NCBI GenBank assembly: GCA_021234155.1
Contig: JAJEKV010000008.1
Span: forward strand, 9,326,445-9,390,444
Reading direction: 5' to 3'
DNA from: Isoetes taiwanensis
Lineage: Eukaryota > Streptophyta > Lycopodiopsida > Isoetales > Isoetaceae
DNA length: 64,000 bases
Shown here piece by piece: positions 10,936-23,137 of this stretch. The translations under genes and the position numbers were made by a program. Below the pieces are notes generated by a model. The model made no database searches, was not told where the DNA came from, and was given only the letters and a program-made list of their open reading frames with translations. Position 1 is the first letter of the stretch; the number at the start of each line of letters is the position of its first letter.

Positions 10936-13900
10936 TAGAAGATACCAAGGAAAAGCCTTGTTCCAGTGATGAAGAAAGTGAATCAGAAGCAAATATGGCT
11001 ATTGTAGAGCTATACGGGGAAAAAGATTGGAGGCAAGACTGCAAGAGATGGGCAGAATCTTCTGAAAGTGAAGAAGATATCAATGATGGACGTGAATGCT
11101 TGGTAGCTGAGATGCGAGAAGAAGAAATGATGGCTATGACAGCATCATCAACTCAAGGAAGGACTTGGATTCTGGATTCGACAGCCACACATGTAATGAC
11201 CCACTGTAAGGAATGGCTAAAAGACTTTAAAGAAGAAAAAAATGGCAGAAGTGTGAGTGGAATTGCAGCAGGCTTGCAGATAGCAGGAATAGGGACCATG
11301 ACTTGCAAATTTGCAGACATGGCAAGGGATTTGCAACATGTACTATATGTCCCTGGGCTAGGGAGAAATTTGATGTCACTAGCTAGGCTCACAGATGTTG
11401 GGATCACAGCCTGCATCAAACAAGATGAAATGTTATTATTGAATCCAAGGGAGCAGGTAGTAGGAAAAGCAAGCAGATCAGGACATTTGTACAAACTATT
11501 TGAAGGGAAAAAAGAAGAAACACATGCCTTGGTAGCTGCTGGACCAGACAGAGATATACAACTATGGCATAGGAGATTTGGGCACATAAATGAGAACAGA
11601 CTGAAATTGTTGAAGACAAATAGCATGGTGACAGGAATGGAAATATCAGACAAAGGGCAAATTGGCTTGTGTGAAGGATGTATTTTTGCCAAACATCATC
11701 AGAAGAAAGGGAAAAAGCAAGGGACTCGGGCCAGCAAACCCTTACAAATAATTCATATGGATTTGAGCGGGAAGATGCCTGTCAAGACATTTGGTCAAGC
11801 TGCCTATTTCTTGGTAATCGTGGATGATTATACAAGGAAAACTTGGGTATTTCTGACTGAAAAGAAGAATCAAGTGCTGGGGATCTTTCAATCGTGGAGG
11901 AAGCAAGTAGAGAAGGAGGCAGAATGCAGTATCAAAGCCATTCGAAGTGACAATGGAACTGAGTTTGTATCTAAAGAATTCAATGAATGTCTGCAGCAAC
12001 AAGGTATACAAAGGCAACTTGCAAATCCGTATGAGCAATTTCAAAACGGCGTGGCCGAAAGAAAGATGAGAACTTTGAAAGAGTGTGCACTTAGTATGCT
12101 GAAATGGGAAAAGATCAGATCAGTTTTGGGGAGAGGCGATTCTCACAGCCTGCTACTTACAGAATAGAGCTCCCACAGCAGCCATAAAAGGGCAGACACC
12201 TGAGGAAATGTGGAGCGACATTAAACCGGATGTCAGCCACCTCAAGGTATTTGGATGCACAACAATGCATTTACCCCAAAGGAGCTTCGAAAGAACAAAT
12301 TGGATGACAGAGCCCGTAAATGTATTTTTTTGGGATACTGTTTAGAAGGGAAAGGGTACAGGTTGCTTGATGTAAGAACAAGAAAAGTGATTAGGACTAG
12401 TAATGCAAAATTTGATGAATATGGGGTTGCTCAAGGAGACGAAGTCCAAGGTATAGATAATTCAGACCTATATCAGGAATATACTAATCTATGGGTTGAG
12501 ATACAAGAGAGTCAAGAAGCCACAGGTGACTATAGTGCAGGTAATGGCGTTGCAGCAGAACAGTTGACTGACCAAGCACAAATACATGAAAGCAATGAGG
12601 TCTTGGAAGCACCTTTGGAAGAATCAGGCCAACCCATGAGAAGAGATGATCATAGGTCATCAGAAATGCATCTACGGAGAAGCTCGAGAGGTCATCATCC
12701 CACCACGAAATGGTTGGAATGGAAAAAGTCCACAGGCTCATTAGCATTGGCAGCAGTAAGGCAGTATGAACAGGAATTTGAGCAAGAACATGGGTCATGG
12801 TGGGACAGCGATCTGGAAGAAAAGTGCGCATGGGAGTGCTTCAAAGCTGAACTGTTAGAGCCTATGACTGTGCAAGAAGCAATGACAGGGTCAGATTCGG
12901 AGAAATGGTTAAATGCCATGCAGGAAGAGATGAAGGCTATGCAACTAACACATGCTTGGGATCTTGTAGTTCTGCCCCAAGGAAGAAAAACAGTGGGTTG
13001 TAAATGGGTGTTCAAAGTAAAACATGCAAGTGATGGATCTATTGATAGGTATCGAGCACAGTTGGTGGCCCAAGGTTTCTCCCAGCAGCAAGGGATTGAC
13101 TTTGACGAAACATTCTCGCCAGTAGCAAAAATGACCTCTATTCGCACTGTGTTAGCTTTGGCAGCTCAAGAAAATATGGAAATACATCAAATGGATGTTA
13201 AAACAGCTTTTTTAAATGGTTTTTTAGATCAAGAGATATACATGAAGTAGCCTGAGGGATTCGATCAAGAAAAAGGATTGGTATGCAGATTAAATCGGGC
13301 ACTATATGGATTGAGGCAAAGTCCAAGGGCATGGTACAACAGGATTGATCAGTTTCTTCAACAATTAGGTTTTGTGAGGTGTATTACAGAGTGGAATGTA
13401 TACTGCAGAAAAAAGAGGCAGCAAACAGTCATTGTAATAGTCTATGCGGATGATCTCATCATAGTTGGCAAGGGAATGGCTGGGATTAATTCGACAAAAA
13501 TTGCACTGAGGAAGGAATTTAGAATGACAGATTTAGGGGAGATTAAAACATGTCTAGGATTGCAGGTATCCAGGGATAGAACTCACAGAACTCTAGTCAT
13601 TCATCAGCAACAGGCTATCCAAAAGATGTGTAGCAGATTTGGTATGAAGGGATGTGTGAAGAAAGACACTCCAGCAGTGCTAACTCCGAGACTAAGCAAA
13701 GAAATGGAACCAAAAACCAGCAAAGAGCATCTGGAAATGGATAAGATACCTTATAGAAATGCAATGGGATGTTTGATGCATACCATGGTCAGCACAAGAC
13801 CAGACATAGCTCAAGCAGTTGGAGCGGTGAGCAGGTACATGTCTAATCCTGGATGGCAGCACTGGAAAGCGGTAAAAAGAATCATCAGATATCTTCAAGG

Positions 13901-14400
13901 GACGGATAGTATGGGTTTAAAGTTTCAGCCTGATTCGAACTATCCTGCAGTAAGGCTAGTGTCATTCGTTGATGCAGACTGGGCAGGGGACCAGGACAAT
14001 AGAAGATCAACTACAGGGTTTTCAATTATGCTCCATGGTGCTGCAATTGCATGGACAAGCTCTAAACAAACCACTGTCGCCCTATCATCCTGTGAAGCAG
14101 AATACGTTGCAACCTCGGCTGTGGTTAGAGAAACAATCTGGCTGAGGCAGTTTTTTGATGAGATTGGATATGCTCAGGATAAGCCAACTGTGATCTACAA
14201 CGTAACAAAAGCAGCATAGCTCTGACAGAAAATCCTATTCATCACAGAAGGTCGAAGCATATTTCTATACATCATCATTTTACTAGGGAAAAAGTGGTTG
14301 ACAAAACCATCATCATGGAATATATTCCAACTGAAGAAATGCTTGCTGATTTGCTGACCAAACCATTATGTATACAGAAATTTCAGTATCACAGGAATTC
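10936..14400 (+). mobile_element. copia pol region: protease, integrase, reverse transcriptase, RNase H (fossil)
   Basis: An acidic linker leads into the protease (about 11150-11480). The integrase follows, with its HHCC zinc domain (LWHRRFGHINENRL, then CEGC at about 11670) and catalytic core (RSDNGTEF, about 11945). A second linker leads to reverse transcriptase from about 12950 (AQLVAQGFSQQQGIDFDETF, then LYGLRQSPRAWY and VYADDLIIV). RNase H follows, with DADWAGD near 13975 and KQTTVALSSCEAEY near 14080. The order protease-integrase-RT-RNase H defines Ty1/copia. The region is broken in a few places, so no active polyprotein is expected. Confidence 0.95.
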
Positions 14401-14423
14401 CCTTGGTGTGGAGTCTTTTTTAT

Positions 14424-14439
14424 AAGCAGAAAGGGGGAC
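14424..14439 (+). promoter_or_regulatory. Polypurine tract of the copia element
   Basis: A purine run ending aagggggac lies directly before the 3' LTR. This is the expected primer site for plus-strand DNA synthesis. Confidence 0.85.
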
Positions 14440-14625
14440 TGTTAAAATGATGAATCAATTTTGCTTTTAAAGAATAGGTTAGAAACTTAAATTAGCCAGT
14501 AGAATACGTTGGGCCTTTATGGCTTTCTGTTGTAACTATCTTGAGTTATAAATAGATAAGGGATGCATGCAAACGACATCTGATTTTCCAAAATTCTATT
14601 CTTGTCTTGGGCGCTTTTTGTTTCA
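14440..14625 (+). repeat. 3' LTR of the copia element
   Basis: It is 186 bp long, collinear with the 5' LTR with five substitutions and no indel. It is followed at once by the tgctc target duplication. Confidence 0.95.
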
Positions 14626-14630
14626 TGCTC

Positions 14631-16261
14631 CTTGTCACGTCATCCTTTTTTGGCATTCTGTATCATATTTGCGATCGCTTTGACAGAAGGCCTTGTCTCA
14701 TCAGCCAGGCATATATCCGTGTGGCAGAAATCTGCAGCATCCAGTTCTGTACTAGTAACTTTCTAATTGTGCGAAAGAAATTTCGATACAAGACCACCGT
14801 CTCTGCATTTCCACATCTCTGCATCACCTAGTGGCTCTGCCGATCAGGCTAGAACGTTTGAGGAAGAAAAATATTTTTTCAAAGGCAATCATTCTGTACA
14901 AGCCCTAAACGATTTTAGCAGGGTAAAAATAAAAACCCTTTATTACGACGAAGGTTGCGTATCACTTCTTGCATTGCTTCTCCTGATCTCACTCTGCAAT
15001 CGCAAGAAAATCTAACAAGACAAAAAACAAAGAAAAAGGATCCAAATACTCCTTCAATACACGGCACAAGGAAGGAGAGCCTTTTCACTGCAAGATTGAT
15101 CTCCGGAACAATGCTTGATAGTGTTTCTGTGTGAATTTTAGGCTTTTCTATTTTTGGTGACCGTTGATGCATTAAAATTAATATCTAATGGCAAAGAATA
15201 TTGCCAACTCAGATTTTGCTGATGTGGAAGAGACACATGGGTAGGCGCTAGAATTCTAGGAAAGGCTGTAGGCTTGCTTGGGCTGGCGTGCTAAAAAACC
15301 AAATGGGCTTTCTCTTATTTAGATAGATAGTATTTTTACGTCATGCCAGATTGGCAGCATCCATGAAGGCAAGCCTTTCCATGTGTCAAAGTTAGGCCAT
15401 TCGATATGATCTACAGTAATAGACGGTCTTCATAATTCGATGGCCGTTCTGGACCGTCAGCCTAGGTTAGAGCAGAACATGCTCCACGAAGGTATGGATC
15501 GTCGACTTATGATGCTCCAGAAAGGTAAATCAGGGTTTTTCTTAGCTCCTATTATCGTAGCTGTATTTCAGACTTAATTAAGATCATATACAAGATCATA
15601 GTTCCCGGCAGCACAGGATTATTTGAGTTGCATGTGGCTTAAGCCAATTGATCATGATAGACGGTTTTCAAAATTTGATGACCGTGCTGGACCGTCACCT
15701 AGGTTAGAACAGAAGACGCTCCACAAAGGTATGGATCGCGCCCATGGTTAGATCAGAAGATGTTTCACAAAGGTAAATCAGGGTTTCCTTAGCTTCTATT
15801 TATTGTAGCTCTATCCCAGCCGTAATTAAGATCATATCTAAGATCATAGTTCCTGGCATCACAGAATAATGACGTCCTGGCATTTGAGACGTGATTCACC
15901 TTGCCATGCCATTTGCGTTTCGGATTCTCCCTTTAGTATGGACCAACATGTCTATTTGCCAGAGTTTTCTCTGCATGACATGATTAAAAATTTTATCTGA
16001 TGAACAGGGCCTGAGTGATAATTTCTCTAGTGCTAGCCTTTATATGGCAATTGTACAGTCTATGGCTTTTAATCCGTCAATACAAAGGCATGCCAGTCTA
16101 TATGTCTCTTAAGTTGCCACCTGTTTTCAATGCGTCAAATAAGAAGGAACGATTTGAACTAAATGCACCAGCATGAGAATTTGGGGTGACTATTTAGGAC
16201 AATAGTGGTAATTAATCCACACTTTGATTCACATAACTTGCTGCTGATCGTATGTAGTTTT
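14631..16261. other. Intergenic stretch with a diverged direct repeat
   Basis: No gene is recognised. Two collinear segments, about 15411-15626 and 15650-15870, share many blocks (such as 'ctaggttagagcagaa' against 'ctaggttagaacagaa', 'aaggtatggatcg', 'aaatcagggttt' and 'aagatcata'). They have an offset near 244 bp and perhaps 80 percent identity. This is an old tandem duplication of unknown origin. Confidence 0.7.
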
Positions 16262-16262
16262 T

Positions 16263-16343
16263 GCAGGCAGCTCAATTGGGTGGAAAGATTATCTCTTAAG
16301 GGTCGTTGTTCTGGTTTAAATGGAAACGTTCCTGGAATTCTGC
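16263..16343 (+). other. Possible leucine-rich-repeat exon remnant
   Basis: Between a 'tttttgcag' acceptor-like site and a 'gtaagtgc' donor-like site, one frame reads QLNWVERLSLKGRCSG and then LNGNVPGILP. This matches the plant extracellular LRR pattern LxxLxLxxxxLxGxIPxxL. It spans one repeat only, and no neighbouring LRR exon could be found within several kilobases. It may be a remnant of an LRR receptor gene or a chance resemblance. Confidence 0.3.
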
Positions 16344-16451
16344 CGTAAGTGCTTTCTTGTTTATTTATTTATACAAGTTAGAAATTTCATAAAAAGATCT
16401 ATATCACTTTGTATCAAAGGCATGACTGTATGAAGAATCATAATATTTTAA

Positions 16452-16790
16452 ACAACCTATGAAACAAGCAAACAATTCTTGGGACTGCTTAGAACATCCA
16501 CGTCCGCATGAATTTTTGGTGCTTATGACAAGCAGGTCTGCTAATGCACCATATTGTGCTCGAATTGTTTAAGCATGAATGCAAGGAAAGGTGGCACATA
16601 GAAGGAGGACCAGTTAATTTTTTATGCAACTTATGAAACAAGCAAACAATTGTTAGGACTGCTAAGAACATTCACATCCGCATGAAGTTTTGGTGCTTAT
16701 GATAAGGTTTGCTAGTGCACCATATTGTGCTCGAATTGTTTGAGCATGAATGCAAGGAAAGGAGGCACAGAGGAGGACCCTAAGTGAAGT
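16452..16790. repeat. Tandem duplication, 174-bp unit
   Basis: The block starting 'atgaaacaagcaaacaatt' occurs at 16459 and 16633, a 174-bp offset. The units share 'catattgtgctcgaattgtt' and 'gagcatgaatgcaaggaaag' and are roughly 88-90 percent identical with small indels. Confidence 0.85.
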
Positions 16791-19700
16791 TACTTATGCC
16801 TTTTAGGAAGTTAAGGATTATGGATGGCGCAGGGGAATACTATTCCATCAGGGGTCCAGGGGGGCCTTACAATTTATGTCTGGAGGCAATTCAACTTAAC
16901 TAACTAATTGGTTGTGTACAAACCTGTCAAGCAGAAGCTACTTAAAATATTTCCAGATTTCAGTTGCTGGTTCTCCCAGGCAACCTCTTGTATTGCCACC
17001 CCTTGTATTTTCGTCATTACATAGTTTAGCACATTTGTTGTTCTTACTTGGTATTTGAAACCAACAAATGATTTAAAATTAAATTCTAGTAAGAAATACA
17101 TCCACGTCTGTACCAGCTTCTACAAATAAGAGCTCTTACTTAACCATGACAGCCTGCAGCAAGTCTTTTTGTCGCGACATGAATCCTTTGCACCATGAAT
17201 TCTTTGTCGCGACATGGTTGATTGCTTTGTTGGTGGTTTTGTTGTAGAATCAAGAACAGTTTTTTTTTGTCTTCTTCCGCCTGTTCTGTAGTATTCACCT
17301 GCTGCATGCCGTAGTGTTCACCGGACGGGGGCATAAAGTAAAAGTCTCCCCAAAAATTGAGGGTCCGGTACAGCTGCATGAGTCACAGAAATGGTAAAAT
17401 GCTTGCACACACTATGTACTACGATCAATGGTACAGATTTGTGTGAATGAATTGAAATGCTGGTTTCTAGTGCACAGAGAGGATAATCTGCTACTCAATA
17501 GTACAGAAACCGTTAAGAAAAAGAGCCTCTCAGCCATACAGTGCAACATTACAATGAGAGCATCGATGCTTTGTGAGGGAGATGTCTAAAGATCATTTAC
17601 ATTTGACTTTTAGCTCGTCTCATTTGGAGTTATGATGGTGCATATTGCATTTTTGCAAAAACTTGAGTATGCAGCGACCTGCTATTGCTGAAAGCTTACA
17701 AAAACTTAAAGAAATTCATTGTTGTTGCGGTTTAATTGATAAAGGTTATCATTATGTTACAAAATTATTTCTTTAGACCACTAGCAGATCATTGCAGATG
17801 CATGCTTTCAATTTTAGGCAGAGCAGGGCAAATAGATCAAGTTGAGGATTTTTGTAATACAACAGCATGATTTGTTGAGTTGGGCTGGATTCTTGGGATG
17901 TTCTGAGTGCCACAAGAAAAATGCACCTTAGATCGTATGTTTGAGTTGCATTCTGGCAGATGGGGAACAATTCTCATGAATTAGTTGGAGTTCTACGATA
18001 ATCAAATGGAAACAGGTTCAGTCGATGAATGTTCATCATGAATGATCGTCAGGAAGGCAAGATACTTGCTGCTTATGGAAGTGAGGCTTGTTTCAATAAA
18101 TTAAGATCCAGAATGATATTAGGCTGTGCTTTGGTTTAGTGGCTGGGTTTCCAGCCCAAGGATTATCTAGATATAAGATTGCAAACTTTGCGTGTCTCTG
18201 ACTTGCCACCTGTGGCAAATAAGAACCTCGTATAAGGAATTTTTAGTCAAGTATTCTGTTTGATCTCTCATAACCTGGGTATTACAGTTTGATATGGTGT
18301 CAAATCATTTTATGAAATCAGCTTTGGGTCGAGTTGGATAAAAAGGAACTAGAAACTTGGCGAGAAGCTGCAGGACGCCCTGGAGACTTGGATTTTGTAC
18401 TTTGCTTTCTTCCTTCTAGCAGGAATCCTTGCGCCATAGATCTTCTTCTCCATAGAAGGAATTGCGACCTATATGCTGACATTTGAAAAGGAGACAGAGT
18501 GTAGGTCTTTCTTTGTTTTGCCGGGAAAACCGTCTTATGCAAGGCAACGCCCTCGTCATACATGACATGGCAAATAAGCAGTAGTGTTCTTGTAACCGTT
18601 ATTTTGCATAACACAAATCGCCTACACGAAATGCGTGAATATTCTTGTTTCAACTGGAACGTAGGTAAGTCTACATCTTCTCTGTTCACCTTTTCTTCGT
18701 TTTAAAGCGTTGTTCCAATTGAATTGCAGGGAAGTCTATATCTTCTCTGTTTGCTGCTTTTGCTTTAAATCGCTGTTGATTTCCTTATCAAACTTTCATC
18801 ATACTTTTCTTCGACTCCCTATCTGCAAGAATCTCGTTGGAAACTTTAATGTTGGCATAGGTCGATCTAGAACTTGAAAATTCTATTTTAAACAAGCTAA
18901 ACTCTCTCTTTCAGAAGGAAAATTTAACATTCTGAATGAGGAGAAGATATGTCTTTTGGGCCTAAGGTTCAATTCTCCAGTTGTGCCTTATTGAATTTAA
19001 CAGGTCAAGAACAATGTACATAATGAATCTTTCTAACGACTTCATAGTAAATTTAATGTTTATGGAGTCAGAGCTTTTCTAATATGCACTTTCAAATGCA
19101 GTACCAATTCCATCCTGTACTGCCATAAACTAAGAACCCAACAAGGGCAAACTCACAGCTTCGCCTGAGTGTATATTTCCCAATGACAGTATCCAAATGT
19201 TCTTGTCCATAACAGGAAAGAAGCTTTTGTATGAAAATAATCTAGGTAGAATAATCTTAGAAATTAAATGAAGCCAATCCTCTGCTGATGGTATATGCCC
19301 ATAGAAGTCTATAGATCCCTTCAGCAGACTCCAACTATAAAAATGATGAAAACTTTGGAATTACAGAGTTGGACGAGTCTATGACGACAGACCTAACCCA
19401 AGAAGAACACAATAGCGAAACAATTCAACACGAATTTAGATCCTGCATGCAAAGACTTAATTTTGTCAAATTTGCAAGATCCCCAGTCTAACCCTGTGTT
19501 TGCACAATTTACAAAATTTCCTAGTGCAAAAAATATGCACCAAAATCTTACTAAGATAGTACACATGCATCATTTTTTTTATCCACACCTGACAGCAATC
19601 TAGTTGGGCAAGCAACCTACCAGATTTTTCCTTTCTGTATCTAATCTGCCAAACTCCACAAGTTAATATTCCACACCTTACCGTCGAATATACAACATCT

Positions 19701-20457
19701 TAATATTGCTACTAAAAATGAATAATTATTTTTGTTTAAATAATGTAAAAAAAGAAAAAAAAATTGATGAAATTTAGTTTTTAAAAATGTTATTTCACAT
19801 AAAGACAGATTTCGTCATTTCATTGGTTATTTGGATACAAAAGCAAAGGTTTGCTTATGCCATGTAAATGCATGACCTCTTGTTGTAGACGGATTAAATA
19901 CCTTCATATATGCCACTAATAGCCATTGAACATTTGTGTAATGGTATACATAAATATATTTTTCCAGATCGTATACCTAGTTGTTTTGTTACGTTTATAT
20001 AAGACACAAAAAATGAATGGCAACATATGACATAAGGCATGCCACATTTCAAAAATTATATAATTTGTGTCACTTTCATTTGTTGCGTAAGTTGTATAAA
20101 CTATGTCTCATGCATTTGCATTTGGTGCTTATATTTGTTTTTGTTGGATGCAGTAGCTTCACGTTGTGCTCGAGGCTCAAAATCTATTGTTGCTCCTCTT
20201 TGCTAGTTATATAGGGCACCCAACATTTGATGATTTTGAGTATCTCGTAAGATATCGAAATTTAGCCATAAAGAGATCATCATTGCCTTTACCCGTTGGT
20301 TTATGCATTGTTTTTCGAAAGTGGCATCTAACTCATGAGCAAATACCATCGGTTATTTGTGCGTATATGAACTCAAAATTGACGATGGACGGGGCTTCAA
20401 ATCTAGCCCTAATGTTATGGCGATCAGGATGCATATTCATAGGTTGCGTCCTTTAAA
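16791..20457. other. Intergenic stretch upstream of the ankyrin gene
   Basis: No supported gene is visible. The longest frame (18318-18689, minus) has no recognisable motif and no splice context. Minor repeats are 'tttgtcgcgacatg' at about 17168 and 17203, and a roughly 66-bp direct repeat at 18666 and 18732 ('aagtctacatcttctctgtt' and a near copy). The last 700 bp are AT-rich and should hold the promoter of the ankyrin gene. Confidence 0.5.
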
Positions 20458-23137
20458 ATGGTAAGCCAGTACTCAAATCTTCTTTGATCAAACAGGTTTG
20501 AACCGCGTTCTTGTAAATTTATTAGGACGAGGAGCCTCAAATTGATTTAAACGAGCCCCCACCGCCCATTGAAGTGTATGAAGCAGTGGAGGCGGGCAAT
20601 TTGGATGAAGTAAAAGAAGCCATAGCGCAAGGTCGAGATATCAATTTTCCCAATCCATGTACTCTGGATACTCCAGTGTATGTCTGCATTTTTGTTTCAA
20701 ATAATTCTAGGTTGCAACTAGTCAGAATGTTTATCGTGATTTGACAGGATCGTTGCAGTGAAGACGAGGAACAAAAAAATGCTAGAATTGTTGTTATCCT
20801 ATCGTCAAACAGATCTTAATGCTCAAAATGAGGCGGGGGATACTGCTTTACATTGGGCTGTAAGATTAAGAGTCCATTCGCATTATTTAAATCTACTGTG
20901 GTTATTTAAACTAGTTTATACTCTGTATACTTATGCGATGTTTTCAGGCATTTTATGGAGATGTGGATGTTATTCAATTGCTATTAGCAAACGAAGCATT
21001 AAAAGATCCAATTGGAGAGTATGGGAATACACCTTTACATCTTGCTTGCAGTGCAAATCGGCTTGAAGCTGTCAGTGTTCTTCTTCAGGTAAGTATTGTT
21101 AGAAAAAACAAAAAAGGTCCCAGCTACTTCTCTGTTCTATCATGTAGATGTCCAATTTTTCTAGTTCTAAGATTTCTTTCATGATGCACGTTGAAGACCA
21201 GGAGGGTGCATCTGTTAAAATTCAAAATGATTTTGGGAACAATGCTCTTAAGATGTCACAAGATCCATACATATGTCACATGGTAATTACATCTGTCTTT
21301 CCTTAATCATACTTCCATTTTGTCATGGACTGTAATAAGATGGTTCAATAACATTTCAAAAGTTCACAAATTCATTACTATGAATATAATAGCACAAAAA
21401 GAAGATATGTAACAATCTTTAAGAACTCTGCACCATATGGCTCATATTTCTTCTTTCTGAAGTTCTCATTAGATTAAGAACTCTAGCTTGATTTAGGATG
21501 CAAGAGGGTACTGTAAATGCCTCTGACCAGATGTCTAGGCGCAAACAGGTGTATTTGTGTATGCCATCTGCTCAATATAAAATAGTTGCAATTCTTATAT
21601 TTAATGATGCAGCCCATACTAAGAAGGTTTAAGGTTTCTAATATAATTTCTAGTTTGCAGGTCAAAACTGTGATGCGTGGCGATGACGGAATAGAAATTT
21701 TAAGAGAAGAAGAGTTGAAAAGGAAGGCCACGCAAAAAGAGGCTGAACTAAAGCAGCAAGCACATCAACAAGTTTGTTATCTCATGCCTACAAGGATCTT
21801 TGAGGAAAAGGGTAATAATAGAAGGGGGCATAAATTGATTTTGAGTAGTGCCTCTTGTGGTTATGATCCTCTATTCTTATTTATGTCAATCTTGCAGGCC
21901 CTTGAGCTTGAACGGAAAGAGCAGGAAGCAAGAGATAAAGCACGAAAAGATGCCATCTTAGCTGAAGAGGTACGCCGACCCTAATATCTCCCCTTCCCTC
22001 AAACCCAACCCTAATCTTTCCCCAATGACCTTGCCAATATAGCAGATAATTCTTCGAAGGATAATGAACGTGATTATCTAAGAAAATGGAGCAATTAGAC
22101 TTTGTGGCTATACTACTATCAATTTTAAGAAAATGCACTAATCTATGATGCAACAGCACAATCAGTTTCACCTCTATAAAGGTGTTGCTCATCATCCTCA
22201 TAAAACATGGTAGACATTTTTATAAGAACTGTAGATCAAGACAGTTTGTAATGTTTTAAGAAACATATCACTTTTGGGCGCACTATCTTATATATATGGA
22301 GAATTAAATTAATTGAGCGCATAGGAGGGCAAGAAGTAGTGACAGAAAGAAAGCTGGAGGATAAAACATTTAGAAAGAAAGATGACAAGTTTATAAACTT
22401 TGAATGATGAAAACCAAAGTGCGAAATGCTCAGCAAATTCATTTTCATGATCGTAATTGGGAAATTCATATTCATTATACGTCCTTAAGGACTATACATG
22501 TTGTCATAAAGCACTATATTTACCTTTTTCACGTCAAGGAAAATATTTCTAGGGTTTTATTTCTATCAGTACTTTTAATTTAAGAAACACGGTCCACTCT
22601 AGTCAATATATGCAGCTAAAAGCCAATTTGATGTTCGTGGAAAACATAGATGCCATTTCGTCAAATATTTATATAGCTTGCTGCCTTTGCAATGTGATGC
22701 AGAGAAGGATTGAGGAGGAAGATGCCGCTAGAGAGGCTGCTGAACTTGAAGAATTTAAACAACAGGTATTGCTTTACAATCATCATTCCTTTACTCAGTG
22801 GGTATTATGTATAAAATCTGAAAATAAATATGGAATAAAATAGGAGGAAGCTAGGCGTGAGGCGGAAAGATTAGAGGCAGAGAGACTGAAACAGGAGAAG
22901 AAACAAAAGAAATACGAGAAATGGTTGGCAAAAAAGAGAAAGAAGGATCCAAATTTCGTGGATCCTAAAGTGAGGAAGGCAGAAGAAAAAGCAAGGAAGG
23001 CAGTAGAAAAAGCGAAGAAGCAAGAAGCAGCAGCTAAAGCCAAAGCTAAAAAGGAAGAAGAAAAAGCAAAAAAGGCAGCCGCAAAAGCAAAAGATGAAGA
23101 AGCAAAGGCGGCAGCTAAAGCTAAAGCAAAGAAGTGA
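20458..23137 (+). CDS. Ankyrin-repeat protein with long Lys/Ala/Glu-rich coiled-coil tail
   Basis: I read nine exons: ATG at 20458-20460, then 20526-20677, 20748-20859, 20948-21088, 21202-21282, 21661-21771, 21898-21969, 22703-22765 and 22844-23137. All have GT-AG borders and the frame stays open for 342 residues. Residues about 15-150 form ankyrin repeats (VYEAVEAGNLDEVKEAI, then GDTALHWA, then GNTPLHLAC and GNNALKM). Residues about 165-342 are strongly charged, predicted coiled coil, ending in runs of Lys and Ala (AKAKAKK). The first coding exon would hold only the ATG, because exon 2 has no in-frame Met and an ATG sits directly before a 'gtaagcc' donor. Ankyrin repeats bind proteins, but no catalytic motif is present and I do not recognise a named family. 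It appears intact. The function is unknown, with a cytoskeletal or scaffold role only a guess. Confidence 0.88.

Larger units (their letters stand above)
9838..14625 (+). mobile_element. Ty1/copia LTR retrotransposon, complete structure, coding part broken
   Basis: The element is 4,788 bp long. It has two 186-bp LTRs, an initiator-Met tRNA primer site directly after the 5' LTR, a polypurine tract before the 3' LTR, and the 5-bp target duplication tgctc (9833-9837 and 14626-14630). Parts in order are gag, a CCHC zinc knuckle, protease, integrase, reverse transcriptase and RNase H, which is the copia order. The LTRs differ at 5 of 186 sites (about 2.7 percent), so insertion is recent, perhaps one to a few million years at usual plant rates. 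The coding part has about four to six breaks, so this copy looks dead although its outline is whole. Confidence 0.97.

Noticed and set aside
18318-18689. 123-codon minus-strand frame
   Set aside because: No recognisable motif or neighbouring exons. Its length alone is not convincing in 64 kb.
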